Shown: positions 37,958 to 46,352, counted from the stretch's first letter. The stretch is DNA of 50,170 nt from Halothiobacillaceae bacterium (GCA_016938615.1 JAFGUH010000017.1:1-50170); one strand, 5' to 3'. A program made the numbers and translations. Notes: a model not told the origin generated them from the sequence alone.

Positions 37958-38497
37958 TCAGCGTTCGGTCAGGCGTGGCATCAGCTCGACCAGGTTGCAG
38001 GGACGGGTGCGATAGTCGAGCTGGCTTTCGATGAGGTTGTCCCAGGCATCGCGGCAGGCGCCGGTGGAGCCAGGCAGGACGAAGCAGTAGGTACGATTCG
38101 CCACCCCGGCGATGGCGCGCGATTGGAGCGTCGAGCTACCGATCTGCCGGAAGGAGACGGCCCGGAACGTCTCGCCGAATCCGTCGATGGTCTTGTCGAA
38201 CAGCACCGAGACCGCTTCCGGGGTGCCGTCGCGGCCGGTCAGACCGGTGCCCCCGGTGGTGATCACCACGTCGCAGTCGGCCGCGGCGATCCACCGCGAG
38301 ACCGCGGCACGGATCTGGTATAAGTCGTCGGGCAGCAGCTCACGCTCGTAAAGGTGGTGTCCGACGCCCTCGAGGCGTGCGGTCAGCAGATCGCCGGAAC
38401 TGTCCTCGGCCGGGCTCCGGCTGTCGGAGACTGTCAGCACGGCGATGTTCAGCGGCTTGAAGGGGCGTTCTTCGCTCATCGTCGATGTCTTTGTCAT
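37958..38497 (-). CDS. moaB: Molybdenum cofactor biosynthesis protein MoaB (MogA-like)
   Basis: Trimeric molybdopterin-binding protein of the MoaB/MogA family, adenylylating molybdopterin or helping metal insertion. 179 residues with LNIAVLTVSDSRSPAEDSSGDLL, VVITTGGTGLTGRDGTPEAV (in part) and CFVLPGSTGACRDAWDNLI, which match MoaB. The start may be the first or the seventh residue (both Met); neither has a good ribosome site. No other molybdopterin genes are close. Confidence 0.94.
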   Translation of the reverse strand: MTKTSTMSEERPFKPLNIAVLTVSDSRSPAEDSSGDLLTARLEGVGHHLYERELLPDDLYQIRAAVSRWIAAADCDVVITTGGTGLTGRDGTPEAVSVLFDKTIDGFGETFRAVSFRQIGSSTLQSRAIAGVANRTYCFVLPGSTGACRDAWDNLIESQLDYRTRPCNLVELMPRLTER

Positions 38498-38690
38498 GGG
38501 GCCGGGTGGGGCAGCGAATCGCGAGCGGCTCGCTCAGCGCATTTTCGGCAAGGCAGTGTGCTGCCCAGCATCGCTATGCGCCCGAGACTGTGTTCCACCC
38601 AGGGGCGATCGATCCAGGGCGGGTCGTGACGGGTGTGCTGGTTGTGGCCGCACTCGAGCCGCGCAAACCAGTGAGCCTCTGCGTCCTGGT

Positions 38691-38928
38691 GGAACGAACG
38701 GATAGCGCGCGCTGGTGGTTTCGTGCGATCCATCAGGGTGTGTCCCACGGCTCGTGCTCGTCGATCGGGCCAATCGCTCTCGCAGGTCCGCCCAGACTGG
38801 GCTCGCGGGTTTGCCCGCACTCGGCGTTCCCGGCCCTCGACGGGCAATGAGCCCGCCTTCGGTCCGGCGCCAGAAAAGCGAACAAACCCGCAAGCCAGAG
38901 GCACCATCGATTCGTGCAGAGGTTCCCT
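38691..38928 (-). repeat. Structured intergenic repeat, copy F (shortened)
   Basis: Reverse-oriented copy upstream of moaB. The half nearest 38928 is well conserved (end AGGGAACCTCTGCACGAATC on the minus strand; GCGGGTTTGTTCGCTTTTCT; GTGCGGGCAAACCCGCGAGC), while the other half has diverged and its end, CTATCCGTTCGTTCC, lacks 7 bases of the normal terminus. The left arm stem is intact; the right arm is not recognisable. Confidence 0.75.
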
Positions 38929-38989
38929 GGCGAGCCCTTCGACTCTTTGACGGCGGCGTCGGTAAAACCGACGCGCCGCACGTCGTGCG

Positions 38990-39328
38990 TCACGAGATGG
39001 GCGAGTCGGGAGATGCCGGCTCGTTGTCGCCGTCGAAATCTTCAAGGTGGCCGTCGGCGTACTGGACGTAAACCTTGAGGTTGTTCCGGTCGATGAATTG
39101 CATCACCGAGTCGAACATCTGTCGATTGGCGTTTTTCAGTTCGGGCTCGATTGCCAGCATCTTCTGGCCATCGAGCATGATCGGGTGCATCCGCTGCGAA
39201 TACACCAGGCGATGTTGGGAAAACGTCGCATCCCAACTCGAGATGCGATCGATCCAGTCACTGGGGCGGAATCGAGCGCCGGCCTTGGTCACTGACTCGA
39301 CGATGTAGCGTTGCGGCTGATTGTCCAT
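38990..39328 (-). CDS. DUF3579 domain protein
   Basis: A 112-residue soluble protein. From memory of the family, YIVESVTKAGARFRPSDWIDRISSWDATF (in part) followed by RMHPIMLDGQKMLAIEPEL and FVMQFIDRNNLKVYVQ-like sequence matches DUF3579, found in beta- and gammaproteobacteria with no known function. It stands between repeat copies F and G with no operon partner. Acidic C-terminal tail (DFDGDNEPASPDSP). Confidence 0.8.
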   Translation of the reverse strand: MDNQPQRYIVESVTKAGARFRPSDWIDRISSWDATFSQHRLVYSQRMHPIMLDGQKMLAIEPELKNANRQMFDSVMQFIDRNNLKVYVQYADGHLEDFDGDNEPASPDSPIS

Positions 39329-39373
39329 GAAGTCGTGGCTTGCTCGGCGTGCATCCGGATGTGTGGGATTGAT

Positions 39374-39654
39374 AAGGGAACCTCTGCTCGAACCGATAGA
39401 GTCTCTGCGGTACCGCCACGGGTCCAGGTACTAGGCGCAGTCCGTCGAGGGCCGTTGCCCTTTACAAGAGCTGCAACGCCGTAGATGGGACCTTGGCGGC
39501 CCGCCTGGACGGAGGCTCGCGGGTTTGCCCGCACTCGGCGTTGCCGTCTCTCGACGGGCCCGGGTCACTGCATTGGGCCCGTCTTCCAGCCGGTGCCTTG
39601 ATTGCGAACAAACCCGCAAGCCAGAGGCGCTATCGATTCGTGCGGAGGTTCCTT
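39374..39654 (-). repeat. Structured intergenic repeat, copy G (full length)
   Basis: A 281-base reverse-oriented copy between the DUF3579 gene and the asparaginase-like gene. Ends: AAGGGAACCTCTGCTCGAAC at 39374 and, on the minus strand, AAGGAACCTCCGCACGAATC from 39654. All internal arms are present; the apical hairpin of the right arm has a different stem (AGGGC...GCCCT) around the same AAC-type loop, a change that keeps pairing. A TAGAAT follows its right end. Confidence 0.9.
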
Positions 39655-39726
39655 AGAATCAGTGACTCATTTTACGTCACTTCACGGCCAAACGCATCCG
39701 GCTGGCGAAACCGATGGGAGAACGCG

Positions 39727-40263
39727 ATGACGGCACGCATCGAGGCGGGCGAACGGACCGATCTGATCGTGGTGGATACCGGCGGCACCTTCAATAAGCG
39801 CTACCGGCCCGTCGACGGCAGCTTGACGGTCGAGCGAGGATGCGCGGCGGCCCGGGCGATTCTCGACTCGGCCAGCGGCAATCTGGCGATCGACTGGCTC
39901 CAGCCGGTGTGCAAGGACAGCCTGGAGATCGACGAGACCGATCGTGCCACGATCGTGGCCGCGGTCGAGGCGGCGGTCGAACGCTCGCCGGGGGTGCCGG
40001 TGATCGTCATCCACGGTACCGACACTATCGACTGCACCGGGGAGGCGCTGGCCAGCTCGTTGCCGCGGGCCCGGATCGTCCTGACGGGGTCGATGCGCCC
40101 GCACGAGACCGACCCGGTGGAATCGTCCTTCAACCTGGGGCTTGCCGTGGGATTCGTCCGGGCCAGTGAGCAGTCTGGCGTGTTCCTGGCGATGAACGGT
40201 CTCGTGCGGCCGCTGGGGCAACTGGTGAAAGATCGTGATGCCGGGGTGTTCCGGCTGCGGTGA
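39727..40263 (+). CDS. Short asparaginase-like protein (N-terminal domain only)
   Basis: 178 residues covering only the N-terminal half of an L-asparaginase: VVDTGGTFNKRYRPV holds the first catalytic Thr, VIHGTDTIDCTGEALAS the second (Thr and Asp), then LTGSMRPHETDPVESSFNLGLAV. The second domain found in normal 320-350-residue asparaginases is missing; similar short proteins are known in proteobacteria, so this is probably a genuine form rather than a truncation. Substrate uncertain. Start at ATG 39727 after GGGAGA; the upstream frame lies in repeat copy G. Confidence 0.82.
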   Translation: MTARIEAGERTDLIVVDTGGTFNKRYRPVDGSLTVERGCAAARAILDSASGNLAIDWLQPVCKDSLEIDETDRATIVAAVEAAVERSPGVPVIVIHGTDTIDCTGEALASSLPRARIVLTGSMRPHETDPVESSFNLGLAVGFVRASEQSGVFLAMNGLVRPLGQLVKDRDAGVFRLR

Positions 40264-40338
40264 TCGACGCGGGTGCCCGTTGGCCCCGGTAATCGGCTCG
40301 CGTGGGCCGCGAGCAGGGGGATATCGATGAGGTGCACG

Positions 40339-40370
40339 AAAAAAGGCCCCGTCACATGACGGGGCCTTTT
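40339..40370. terminator. Bidirectional terminator between the asparaginase-like gene and soxB
   Basis: AAAAGGCCCCGTC, loop ACAT, GACGGGGCCTTTT: a perfect 13-bp stem flanked by A and T tracts. It ends the plus-strand gene stopping at 40263 and soxB stopping at 40410 on the minus strand. Confidence 0.9.
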
Positions 40371-40409
40371 CGACTCGGTTTGCCCAGTTCGGGGCGGGCG
40401 ATCAGTTGA

Positions 40410-42215
40410 TCAGCACTTGTCGGTGATGCCCGGGTTGCCTTCGACGCCCTTGAGGGTCGGCTCGTTCGGCTTGACCGGTTTGATGTGCTTCTGGTCACGC
40501 AGCCAGGTCTCGACCTGGTCCCAGATCATCTCGCCGGTGTCGCCCGGGATGTTGCCCGGCTCGGCGACCGATGCCCAGCCCGCGACCTTGTAGGTCTTCT
40601 TCGGGTCGATCGGCTCGCCGCCGAGCTCCATGTCAAGGATGCGCTTGCCCTTCTCGGCATTCGGCGCACAGGCGTACTTCAGGCCACCGACGCGCACCAT
40701 GTCGCCGCCCTGCTGGTAGTAGGGGTCGGTGTTGAAGATGTTGTCGCAGACGTCCTCGAGGATGCCCTTGATCTGCTCGCCGGTGAACTCGTTGACGGTG
40801 ACGTTCGGGTAGGTCAGCGCCACGTGAGTCATCATGTCGTCGTAGGTGATCGGCTCGCCCGGGATCAGTGAGGTGCCCCAGCGAACGCCCGGCGAGAACG
40901 AGATCTGTGCGTCGTTGACATCGATCAGCGCGTCGCAGAGCAGCTGGTCCCAGGTGCCGGTGAAGTTGCCGCGACGATAGAGCAGGGCGTCGTTGGTCGC
41001 CAGTACGTCGGAGGTGCGCTCGCCGACGTTGAAGGTCTTGCCCTGGAACTCGATCTGCTGGTTGTAGGCGTTGTCGATGTACGCCTGCATTTCCTTGTCC
41101 GGCTCGATGAAGTCGGAGAAGACCGGCAGCAGGTGGTACTTGAAGTCTTGTACCTTGCCCTTGCGCACATCGAGATCGAGCACGCCCAGGTACTTGGCGT
41201 TGGAGCCCGCATTGGAAACGATGGTCTGACCACTGCTGTTCTTCACGATGGTCGGGGTCGGGACCGCGTCATGGGTATGGCCGCCCATGATGGCGTCGAT
41301 GCCGGTCACTTTGCTGGCCATCTTGAGGTCGACGTCCATGCCGTTGTGCGACAGCACGATCACGACCTCCGCGCCCTCGGCGCGGGCGGCGTCGACGGTC
41401 TCCTGCATCTTCTCGTCGCGGATGCCGAAGGTCCAGCCATCGACCATCCAGCTCGGGTTGGCGATCGGGGTGTAGGGGAATGCCTGGCCGATGACCGCCA
41501 CCTGCACACCGTTCTGCTCGCGGATGACGTACGGCTTGAAGACGCGCTCGTAGAAATCGCTGTCCAGGATGTTCTGGGCGACGAAGGCCATGTTGGTCTC
41601 GGTTTCGAGCTCGTTGATGCCTTCGACCATGCGGTCCTTGGTGTAGGTCGCTTCCCAGTGAGACGTGAAGAAGTCAGGTTTGGCGATCTTCATCGCGTCG
41701 ATCTGGCTCTGGGCGTCGGTCCAAAGGGCCAGGGCGTTGCCCTGCCAGTTGTCGCCGCCGTCAAGCAGGAACGAGCCCGGGCGCTGTTCGCGCATGTGCT
41801 TGATCAGGGTGAGCAGGTGCGCAAAGCCGCCGACCTTGCCGTACTTCTTGGCCGCTTCGCTGAAATCGAGGCAGGTAAAGGCATGCGCGGCCGGGGTGTT
41901 CGGCTCGAGACCGAAGTGTTTGAGGAAGTTCTCACCCACCAGGTGCGGGGGGTTGCCCTTCATCGAGCCGACGCCGAGGTTGATGTTCGGCTCGCGGAAG
42001 TAGACCGGCTTGAGCTGGGCGTGCATGTCGGTCATGTGCAAGATCGACACGTTGCCGAACCGTGGCACTTCGTACATGTTGCTCGAGGCGTTGTTCGCCT
42101 TGACCGAGCCGGCGACCCGCTGGGTGCCGGTGCCGGCCTGCGCGGTCTCGAGATTGATGCCGGCGGCCGAAGCCACGGCGAGCATCTGCAGAAATTCGCG
42201 ACGAGAAAGACTCAT
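40410..42215 (-). CDS. soxB: Thiosulfohydrolase SoxB
   Basis: Periplasmic di-manganese enzyme that hydrolyses sulfate from the cysteine-S-thiosulfonate on SoxY during thiosulfate oxidation. 601 residues: an N-terminal twin-arginine signal SRREFLQMLAVASAAG for folded export; metal-binding motifs ILHMTDMHAQ, LLDGGDNWQGN and MGGHTHD; and an active-site SHNGMD region; C-terminal 5'-nucleotidase-like domain up to the final DKC. Length fits SoxB. AAGGGGAG precedes the ATG. It follows soxXA on the same strand but has its own promoter candidate and terminators on both sides. soxYZ and soxCD are not in the window. Confidence 0.96.
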   Translation of the reverse strand: MSLSRREFLQMLAVASAAGINLETAQAGTGTQRVAGSVKANNASSNMYEVPRFGNVSILHMTDMHAQLKPVYFREPNINLGVGSMKGNPPHLVGENFLKHFGLEPNTPAAHAFTCLDFSEAAKKYGKVGGFAHLLTLIKHMREQRPGSFLLDGGDNWQGNALALWTDAQSQIDAMKIAKPDFFTSHWEATYTKDRMVEGINELETETNMAFVAQNILDSDFYERVFKPYVIREQNGVQVAVIGQAFPYTPIANPSWMVDGWTFGIRDEKMQETVDAARAEGAEVVIVLSHNGMDVDLKMASKVTGIDAIMGGHTHDAVPTPTIVKNSSGQTIVSNAGSNAKYLGVLDLDVRKGKVQDFKYHLLPVFSDFIEPDKEMQAYIDNAYNQQIEFQGKTFNVGERTSDVLATNDALLYRRGNFTGTWDQLLCDALIDVNDAQISFSPGVRWGTSLIPGEPITYDDMMTHVALTYPNVTVNEFTGEQIKGILEDVCDNIFNTDPYYQQGGDMVRVGGLKYACAPNAEKGKRILDMELGGEPIDPKKTYKVAGWASVAEPGNIPGDTGEMIWDQVETWLRDQKHIKPVKPNEPTLKGVEGNPGITDKC

Positions 42216-42243
42216 TGAAAACTCCCCTTTACGTTTTCAGTTT

Positions 42244-42312
42244 GGGTCAGCTCCCGGCCCGGCTTGGAGCGAGGGAACGGGATCCTTGGGATCTTTAGCG
42301 GTTCCCTGACCC
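42244..42312 (-). promoter_or_regulatory. Inverted repeats in the soxB leader
   Basis: GGGTCAG (42244-42250) is complementary to CTGACCC (42306-42312), and inside them AGGGAAC (42272-42278) to GTTCCCT (42301-42307); the two pairs share two bases, so only one can fully form at a time. They lie between the soxB promoter candidate and the ribosome site. Alternative folding could influence soxB expression, but this is not shown. Confidence 0.35.
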
Positions 42313-42363
42313 GGCCCAAGCCCGGTGGGACGTCGGGGGCAGTGCCAGGAAACTGAACCGGGC

Positions 42364-42409
42364 CATTTAACCATACTGACCCACGCGACAATAGAAAAAA
42401 TACTTATGC
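42364..42409 (-). promoter_or_regulatory. Candidate soxB promoter with A/T-rich upstream element
   Basis: Minus strand: GCATAAGTATTTTTTCTA, then TTGTCG, 16 bases, TAAATG. The -10 is poor (3/6), but the same arrangement, including the A/T tract, occurs upstream of soxX, which raises its credibility. Leader about 140 bases. Confidence 0.5.
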
Positions 42410-42689
42410 CCGACACGCGTGGATAAGGAATTACCACCTGATCGTCGCCCCACCGGGGGGTGGTGAGCCGCGGATGCCCCGGGCGACGCCGCTCCGAGAG
42501 GCCGATGATTGGGCCACTCCGGAATATGTGCCTGGAAGCTGTGGCGCGCCGCTTCGTTTCCGCGAATGCCGGGAAAGGACAAGCGCTGCTTCGTGGCGGG
42601 GTGAGCGTGCTGTACGCGTCTGTCTCCAGACGCATAGGAGGCCCGGCACGTGCAGGTCTCCCTCGGGTGCCGAGCCCGGAGGCAGGCAC
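42410..42689. other. Non-coding stretch between soxA terminator and soxB promoter
   Basis: 280 bases with no gene, no copy of the dispersed repeat and no clear signal. Short palindromes such as CCACCGGGGGGTGG near 42458 are present. Nothing more can be supported. Confidence 0.5.
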
Positions 42690-42714
42690 AAAAAAAGCAG
42701 GCCGAAGCCTGCTT
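42690..42714 (-). terminator. Terminator after soxA
   Basis: Minus strand: AAGCAGGC (stem), loop TTCG, GCCTGCTT followed by T7-type tract. 24 bases past the soxA stop. Ends soxXA before soxB. Confidence 0.88.
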
Positions 42715-42737
42715 GTTCATCCGGAGTGCCGTCTGGC

Positions 42738-43601
42738 TTACTTGCGGATGTTCGGACCGTTGAGCTCGAGCCCATTGTCGTTGAAGGACATGAAGAACTC
42801 GAGGTTGCGGGCGTACTCCGAGTACTGGTCCGGCGGGATGGTGCCGGTGTCACGGATGCAACCGTAGATGCGCTTGTGCAGGGTGAACATGCTGCCCTTG
42901 CTGTAGCGGAACGCCGGGAAGTGCGTGGTGTTGCCCAAGTTCATGTGCAGGTGTTCGGCACGAGCGTATTGGCCACCATGGTACTGGTGACAGTCAGCAC
43001 AGGAATTATCCAGGCGACCGGTACGGTTGAACCATGCTTCCTTGCCACGGTTGTAGGCTTCCTTGGCCCCTTCGCTGTCGATTTGGACCTTGTTGGTCAT
43101 GCCGTTCGACTCGCTGGCGAGGTACGTCAGCACGTTGGCGAGTTTCTTGTAGTTGTTCTTCGGATCCCAGACGTTCTCCGGGTCTTCGCCGGCGTTCTTC
43201 TGGCAGTTGATGATGTCCAGACCGAGGCTGTGTACTTCGCCGTCCTTCTCGCTGAAGTACGGGTACTTGGCGCGCAGGCCTTTCGCTTCACCCAGGCAGG
43301 ACGACAGCGGCTTGCCGTTTGGCAGGCGGTACTCGTTCCAGAGTTTCTCGCCCTTGGCGACGTACTCGTCGGTCTGCGGGAAGATCATCATGCCTTCCCA
43401 CTGAGAGCGGGCGTCGGCATCGATGGCGTAGACGCTCATGTTGTAGTCTTCGAACGGCACGTCCGGGTATCGATCCTGGTAGAAGTCGACCATCAACTGA
43501 CGGAACTCTTCCGGGTCAGAGGGATTCGCCGGGTCTGCCGCGAGGGCACCACCGGTGGCCAGAACGCTGGCTGCGAGCATGCTAGAAATCAAGCGTTTCA
43601 T
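42738..43601 (-). CDS. soxA: Sulfur oxidation c-type cytochrome SoxA
   Basis: Catalytic subunit of SoxAX, which joins thiosulfate to the SoxY cysteine. 287 residues with a cleavable signal peptide (SMLAASVLATGGALA). The C-terminal haem site is CADCH (about 198-202) and the haem ligand cysteine, which is modified to persulfide, is in KRIYGCIRD (about 247). The first haem site of di-haem SoxA is degenerate (LSSCLGE), as in the mono-haem type. Follows soxX by 51 bases and precedes a terminator; both fit a soxXA operon. Confidence 0.95.
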   Translation of the reverse strand: MKRLISSMLAASVLATGGALAADPANPSDPEEFRQLMVDFYQDRYPDVPFEDYNMSVYAIDADARSQWEGMMIFPQTDEYVAKGEKLWNEYRLPNGKPLSSCLGEAKGLRAKYPYFSEKDGEVHSLGLDIINCQKNAGEDPENVWDPKNNYKKLANVLTYLASESNGMTNKVQIDSEGAKEAYNRGKEAWFNRTGRLDNSCADCHQYHGGQYARAEHLHMNLGNTTHFPAFRYSKGSMFTLHKRIYGCIRDTGTIPPDQYSEYARNLEFFMSFNDNGLELNGPNIRK

Positions 43602-43652
43602 TTAAGGGTCTCCTACTGAATTCGGGTAGTCGTGTTTGTTTCCTGGAGCGGA

Positions 43653-44033
43653 TTACAGCGTGAGGATGTAATCGGTGATGTGCTCGATCTCCTCGTCGCT
43701 CAGGAGTTTGTTGGCCCCGAACGGCGGCATGATGGTCTGGGCCCCGAATTTCTCGCGCGGATCGTGGATCACTTGCTTGAGCTCTTCACGATCCGGGTAG
43801 CGCGCCTTCATGGCGATCAGGGCCGGGCCGATGTTGCCGGCGAGGTTGCCGCCCTTGATCTGGTGGCATGCCAGGCAGTTGCCTTTGCTCCGGCCAAACG
43901 CGAGCTCCTTGCCTTTCTTGGCGGAGTCGGAGAGTCCGTCGTCCTGAGCCGCGACGGCACCGGAGAAACCCATGCCTGCCGCGAACAGTGCGGCGGCGCC
44001 TGCCGTGGTGATCACGGTTGTGAACTTCTTCAT
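43653..44033 (-). CDS. soxX: Sulfur oxidation c-type cytochrome SoxX
   Basis: Small mono-haem electron acceptor subunit of SoxAX. 126 residues: signal peptide up to about AVAAQ (28), haem site CLACH (about 53-57), and axial Met in TIMPPFGAN. Ends LSDEEIEHITDYILTL. First gene of soxXA, with GGAGG before the ATG. A promoter candidate lies about 80-120 bases upstream. Confidence 0.95.
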   Translation of the reverse strand: MKKFTTVITTAGAAALFAAGMGFSGAVAAQDDGLSDSAKKGKELAFGRSKGNCLACHQIKGGNLAGNIGPALIAMKARYPDREELKQVIHDPREKFGAQTIMPPFGANKLLSDEEIEHITDYILTL

Positions 44034-44111
44034 TGTTATCCTCCTCTGCGGTCGCTGAAACGCGCCGAGATGCCTTGGTGAGTTGTCTCATTCATCGATT
44101 CGACGATATCC

Positions 44112-44156
44112 ACTTTAGTGGCCCTAACAGCACTGACAATAAAAAATAATTTATAC
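44112..44156 (-). promoter_or_regulatory. Candidate soxXA promoter with A/T-rich upstream element
   Basis: Minus strand: GTATAAATTATTTTTTA, then TTGTCA (5/6), 16-base spacer, TAAAGT (4/6). About 80 bases before the soxX ATG. The A/T tract could be an UP element or regulator site. The rest of the 313-base gap up to the bepA stop holds no gene. Confidence 0.6.
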
Positions 44157-44346
44157 GGACACAATCATTTTATTTATTAGCGTTTGTTGAAATTCGAAGT
44201 CGGCCCGATTCCCACCGTGGCGGTTTCGGGGGCAGCGAAATTTTGGTTGAGCCGGTATCCGGCGGCCGTTTGCACGTTGAGCGGCGCAGGTCGGCGATCT
44301 CTTGGCTGCAGGGCGGGTTTCGACGGGGTTTCTGCCGCAGAATCGC

Positions 44347-45783
44347 TCAATAATCGTCCCCATTGCCCGCTTGCTCGTCCGTCTGTCCGGCCTGTCGCTC
44401 GATATCCTCCAGCATCGAGTCGATCCGGGCCTGGGCCCGGGGGTTGTCGGCGGTGAACGTGTAGGCGCTCTCGAGCTCCTGGTGGGCGGCGACCAGGTTG
44501 TCCCTGAGCAGGAAGTAACGGCCCAGCTGCTCGTGGTGCTCCAGGGGGCGATCGGTCGCGCTCGCTGCGCGGGACAGGGCCAGGGCGGCCTGGGGGTCGT
44601 CGGGTTGGGTTTCGACGGCCTTGCGGGCTCGTCGGAAGGCGGCCTCGGCGTTGCCTCGATCGAGCATCCAATCGACCTCGACGCGCAGCAGGGTGGGGTC
44701 ATTGGGGTAGAGGGCGATCAGGTCGTTCAGTACACGGTCGGCGCGGTCGCGTTGACCGTCGTCATTGAGTGCATGGGCGAGCGGCAAGGCGAACCACCGG
44801 TTGCCCGGCTCGCGTTCGTGCAAGGGCTCGAGCAGGTCGATCGCCTCCTCGTGTCGACCGCCGCCTTGGGCCGTGACGGCCTGTCGGTAGCGGTCCGCCT
44901 GGTCATTCAGGTCCAGTCCAGTCACGCCCTGCAGTCCAGCCAGGCGGGCTCGCGCTAGGCGAAAGGCCTCGCTGTCGCTTTGGCCAGTGGGGCCGGCGGG
45001 TAATGACTGCAGGCGGTTCTTGATCGCGCTGATGCGCTCGGCGGTCATCGGGTGGGTCCTGAGGAACTCGAACTGGCGGCTGGGGGAGCCGCCGGCGCGG
45101 CGTTGGAGCTTCTCGAAAAAGCCGATCATGCCGCGCGGGTCGATCTCGGCGCGCTGCAGCGTCTCGAGGGCGATTCGGTCGGCTTCCCGCTCGTGCATTC
45201 GCGTGTAGTTGATCGCGTTCTGGGCCGCGCCAGCGATGCCGGCGGTCATGACCGCCGCCCCAAGTTGCGGGTCAACCGCGCCGAGCAGGGCGCCGGCGAT
45301 GAAGCCGGCGATCGCTGTCAGGCTGTTGCCGGTCTGCGCGGCCACCATCTGCGCGATGTGCCGCTGGGTGGCGTGGGCAATTTCGTGGGCGATAACGCCG
45401 GCGAGTTCGCTCTCGTTCCCGGCGGTCAGCACAAGGCCGGAAAACACGGCGATATGCCCGCCGGGGACGGTGAACGCGTTGATGGTGGGATTGTCGACCA
45501 GCATGATATTGGGCGCGAACCGGGTGCCGGAGGAGGAGGACATCAGCCTCACGCCCAGATCGTTGAGATAGCCGTCGAGCAGAGGGTCTTCGATCACGCC
45601 TCCACGCTCGCGGAGCGTCTCGAAGACTTCGGCGCCGATCTGGCGCTCCTCGTCGGGCGATAGCACCGTGTCTGCCGGGGTCCCCAGTTCGGGGAGTTGA
45701 TACTCGGCCGTCGCCGCCGACTGCCCGATGGCCAGGGCGAGGAGGAACAGCAGGGTGGATAGTGATCGGAGTGGTCGTCTCAT
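44347..45783 (-). CDS. bepA: M48-family periplasmic metalloprotease (BepA/YfgC-like) with TPR tail
   Basis: Outer-membrane protein quality control protease, by homology to BepA. 478 residues from the ATG at 45783: signal peptide (LSTLLFLLALAIGQSAATA), zinc protease domain with HEIAHATQRH (about 130) and a downstream EREAD Glu ligand, then membrane-near Gly/Ala-rich helix AGFIAGALLGA, and a C-terminal TPR region (about 300-478; GGRHEEAIDLLEPLHEREPGN, PDDPQAALALSRAA). The frame is open for 72 more codons upstream into degraded repeat copy H, which is not protein-like. Stands alone between sox and the rhodanese gene. Confidence 0.93.
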   Translation of the reverse strand: MRRPLRSLSTLLFLLALAIGQSAATAEYQLPELGTPADTVLSPDEERQIGAEVFETLRERGGVIEDPLLDGYLNDLGVRLMSSSSGTRFAPNIMLVDNPTINAFTVPGGHIAVFSGLVLTAGNESELAGVIAHEIAHATQRHIAQMVAAQTGNSLTAIAGFIAGALLGAVDPQLGAAVMTAGIAGAAQNAINYTRMHEREADRIALETLQRAEIDPRGMIGFFEKLQRRAGGSPSRQFEFLRTHPMTAERISAIKNRLQSLPAGPTGQSDSEAFRLARARLAGLQGVTGLDLNDQADRYRQAVTAQGGGRHEEAIDLLEPLHEREPGNRWFALPLAHALNDDGQRDRADRVLNDLIALYPNDPTLLRVEVDWMLDRGNAEAAFRRARKAVETQPDDPQAALALSRAASATDRPLEHHEQLGRYFLLRDNLVAAHQELESAYTFTADNPRAQARIDSMLEDIERQAGQTDEQAGNGDDY

Positions 45784-45799
45784 GGGAATGCCGGAAGTG

Positions 45800-45986
45800 G
45801 AGGGTTCGCGTGCGTATGACCGGTCCGAGGATAGCGGGTTCGCCGGGGCGGCGCGCCTGTCCGTCGCCTGTGCTCGGCGTTGCGACGCCCCGACGCGGTC
45901 ACCGGCACATCGGCTTTGGGGCGCCCTTGATCCAAAACGGCTTCGCGAGGCCGAAGCGATATTCGATTTGTCCAGAGTTTCCCTTA
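45800..45986 (-). repeat. Structured intergenic repeat, copy H (degraded)
   Basis: Region between divergent bepA and the rhodanese gene. On the minus strand it begins AAGGGAAACTCTGGACAAAT, close to the family end, with ATCAAGGGCGCC and CGTCGCAACGCCGAGC related to the interior of copy G. The other end is not recognisable and its boundary is approximate. Confidence 0.5.
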
Positions 45987-46028
45987 GAATCCCGGGCAAC
46001 CGAGATCCTGTTCGAACTGGAGATGAGT

Positions 46029-46352
46029 ATGGCAGCTTACGGCACTATCACGGCGGATGAACTCAAGGGGCGCCTCGGCGAGGTGGCGCTATTCGACGTA
46101 CGCGGCCCGGGAGAGACGAATCGCGGTGTGATCGAAGGCGCCAATCTGGTGCCCCTGCATATGGTCCCGATGAGCGTCGAGCGGTTCCGCGACGCAGGGA
46201 AAGACGTGGTGGTCTACTGCCACAGCGGCGCGCGCTCGGCACAGGCGTGCCAGTTTCTGGCCCAGCAGGGCGTGGAGCGGATTTTCAACCTTGAAGGCGG
46301 CGTCATGTACTGGGCAGGCTCCGGCCTGCCGCTGGTCGAGCCCTCATCCTGA
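46029..46352 (+). CDS. Single-domain rhodanese (sulfurtransferase)
   Basis: 107 residues, one rhodanese domain: ELKGRLGEVALFDVRGPGE, GANLVPLHMVP, and the active-site loop VVYCHSGARSAQAC with the nucleophilic Cys, ending NLEGGVMYWAGSGLPL. It would move sulfane sulfur from thiosulfate or persulfide to an acceptor such as TusA encoded next (17 bases on). No signal peptide, so cytoplasmic. Start: ATG at 46029 with GGAG 6 bases upstream; an ATG two codons earlier is possible. A TAGAAT (45985-45990) lies at the end of repeat copy H upstream. Confidence 0.92.
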   Translation: MAAYGTITADELKGRLGEVALFDVRGPGETNRGVIEGANLVPLHMVPMSVERFRDAGKDVVVYCHSGARSAQACQFLAQQGVERIFNLEGGVMYWAGSGLPLVEPSS

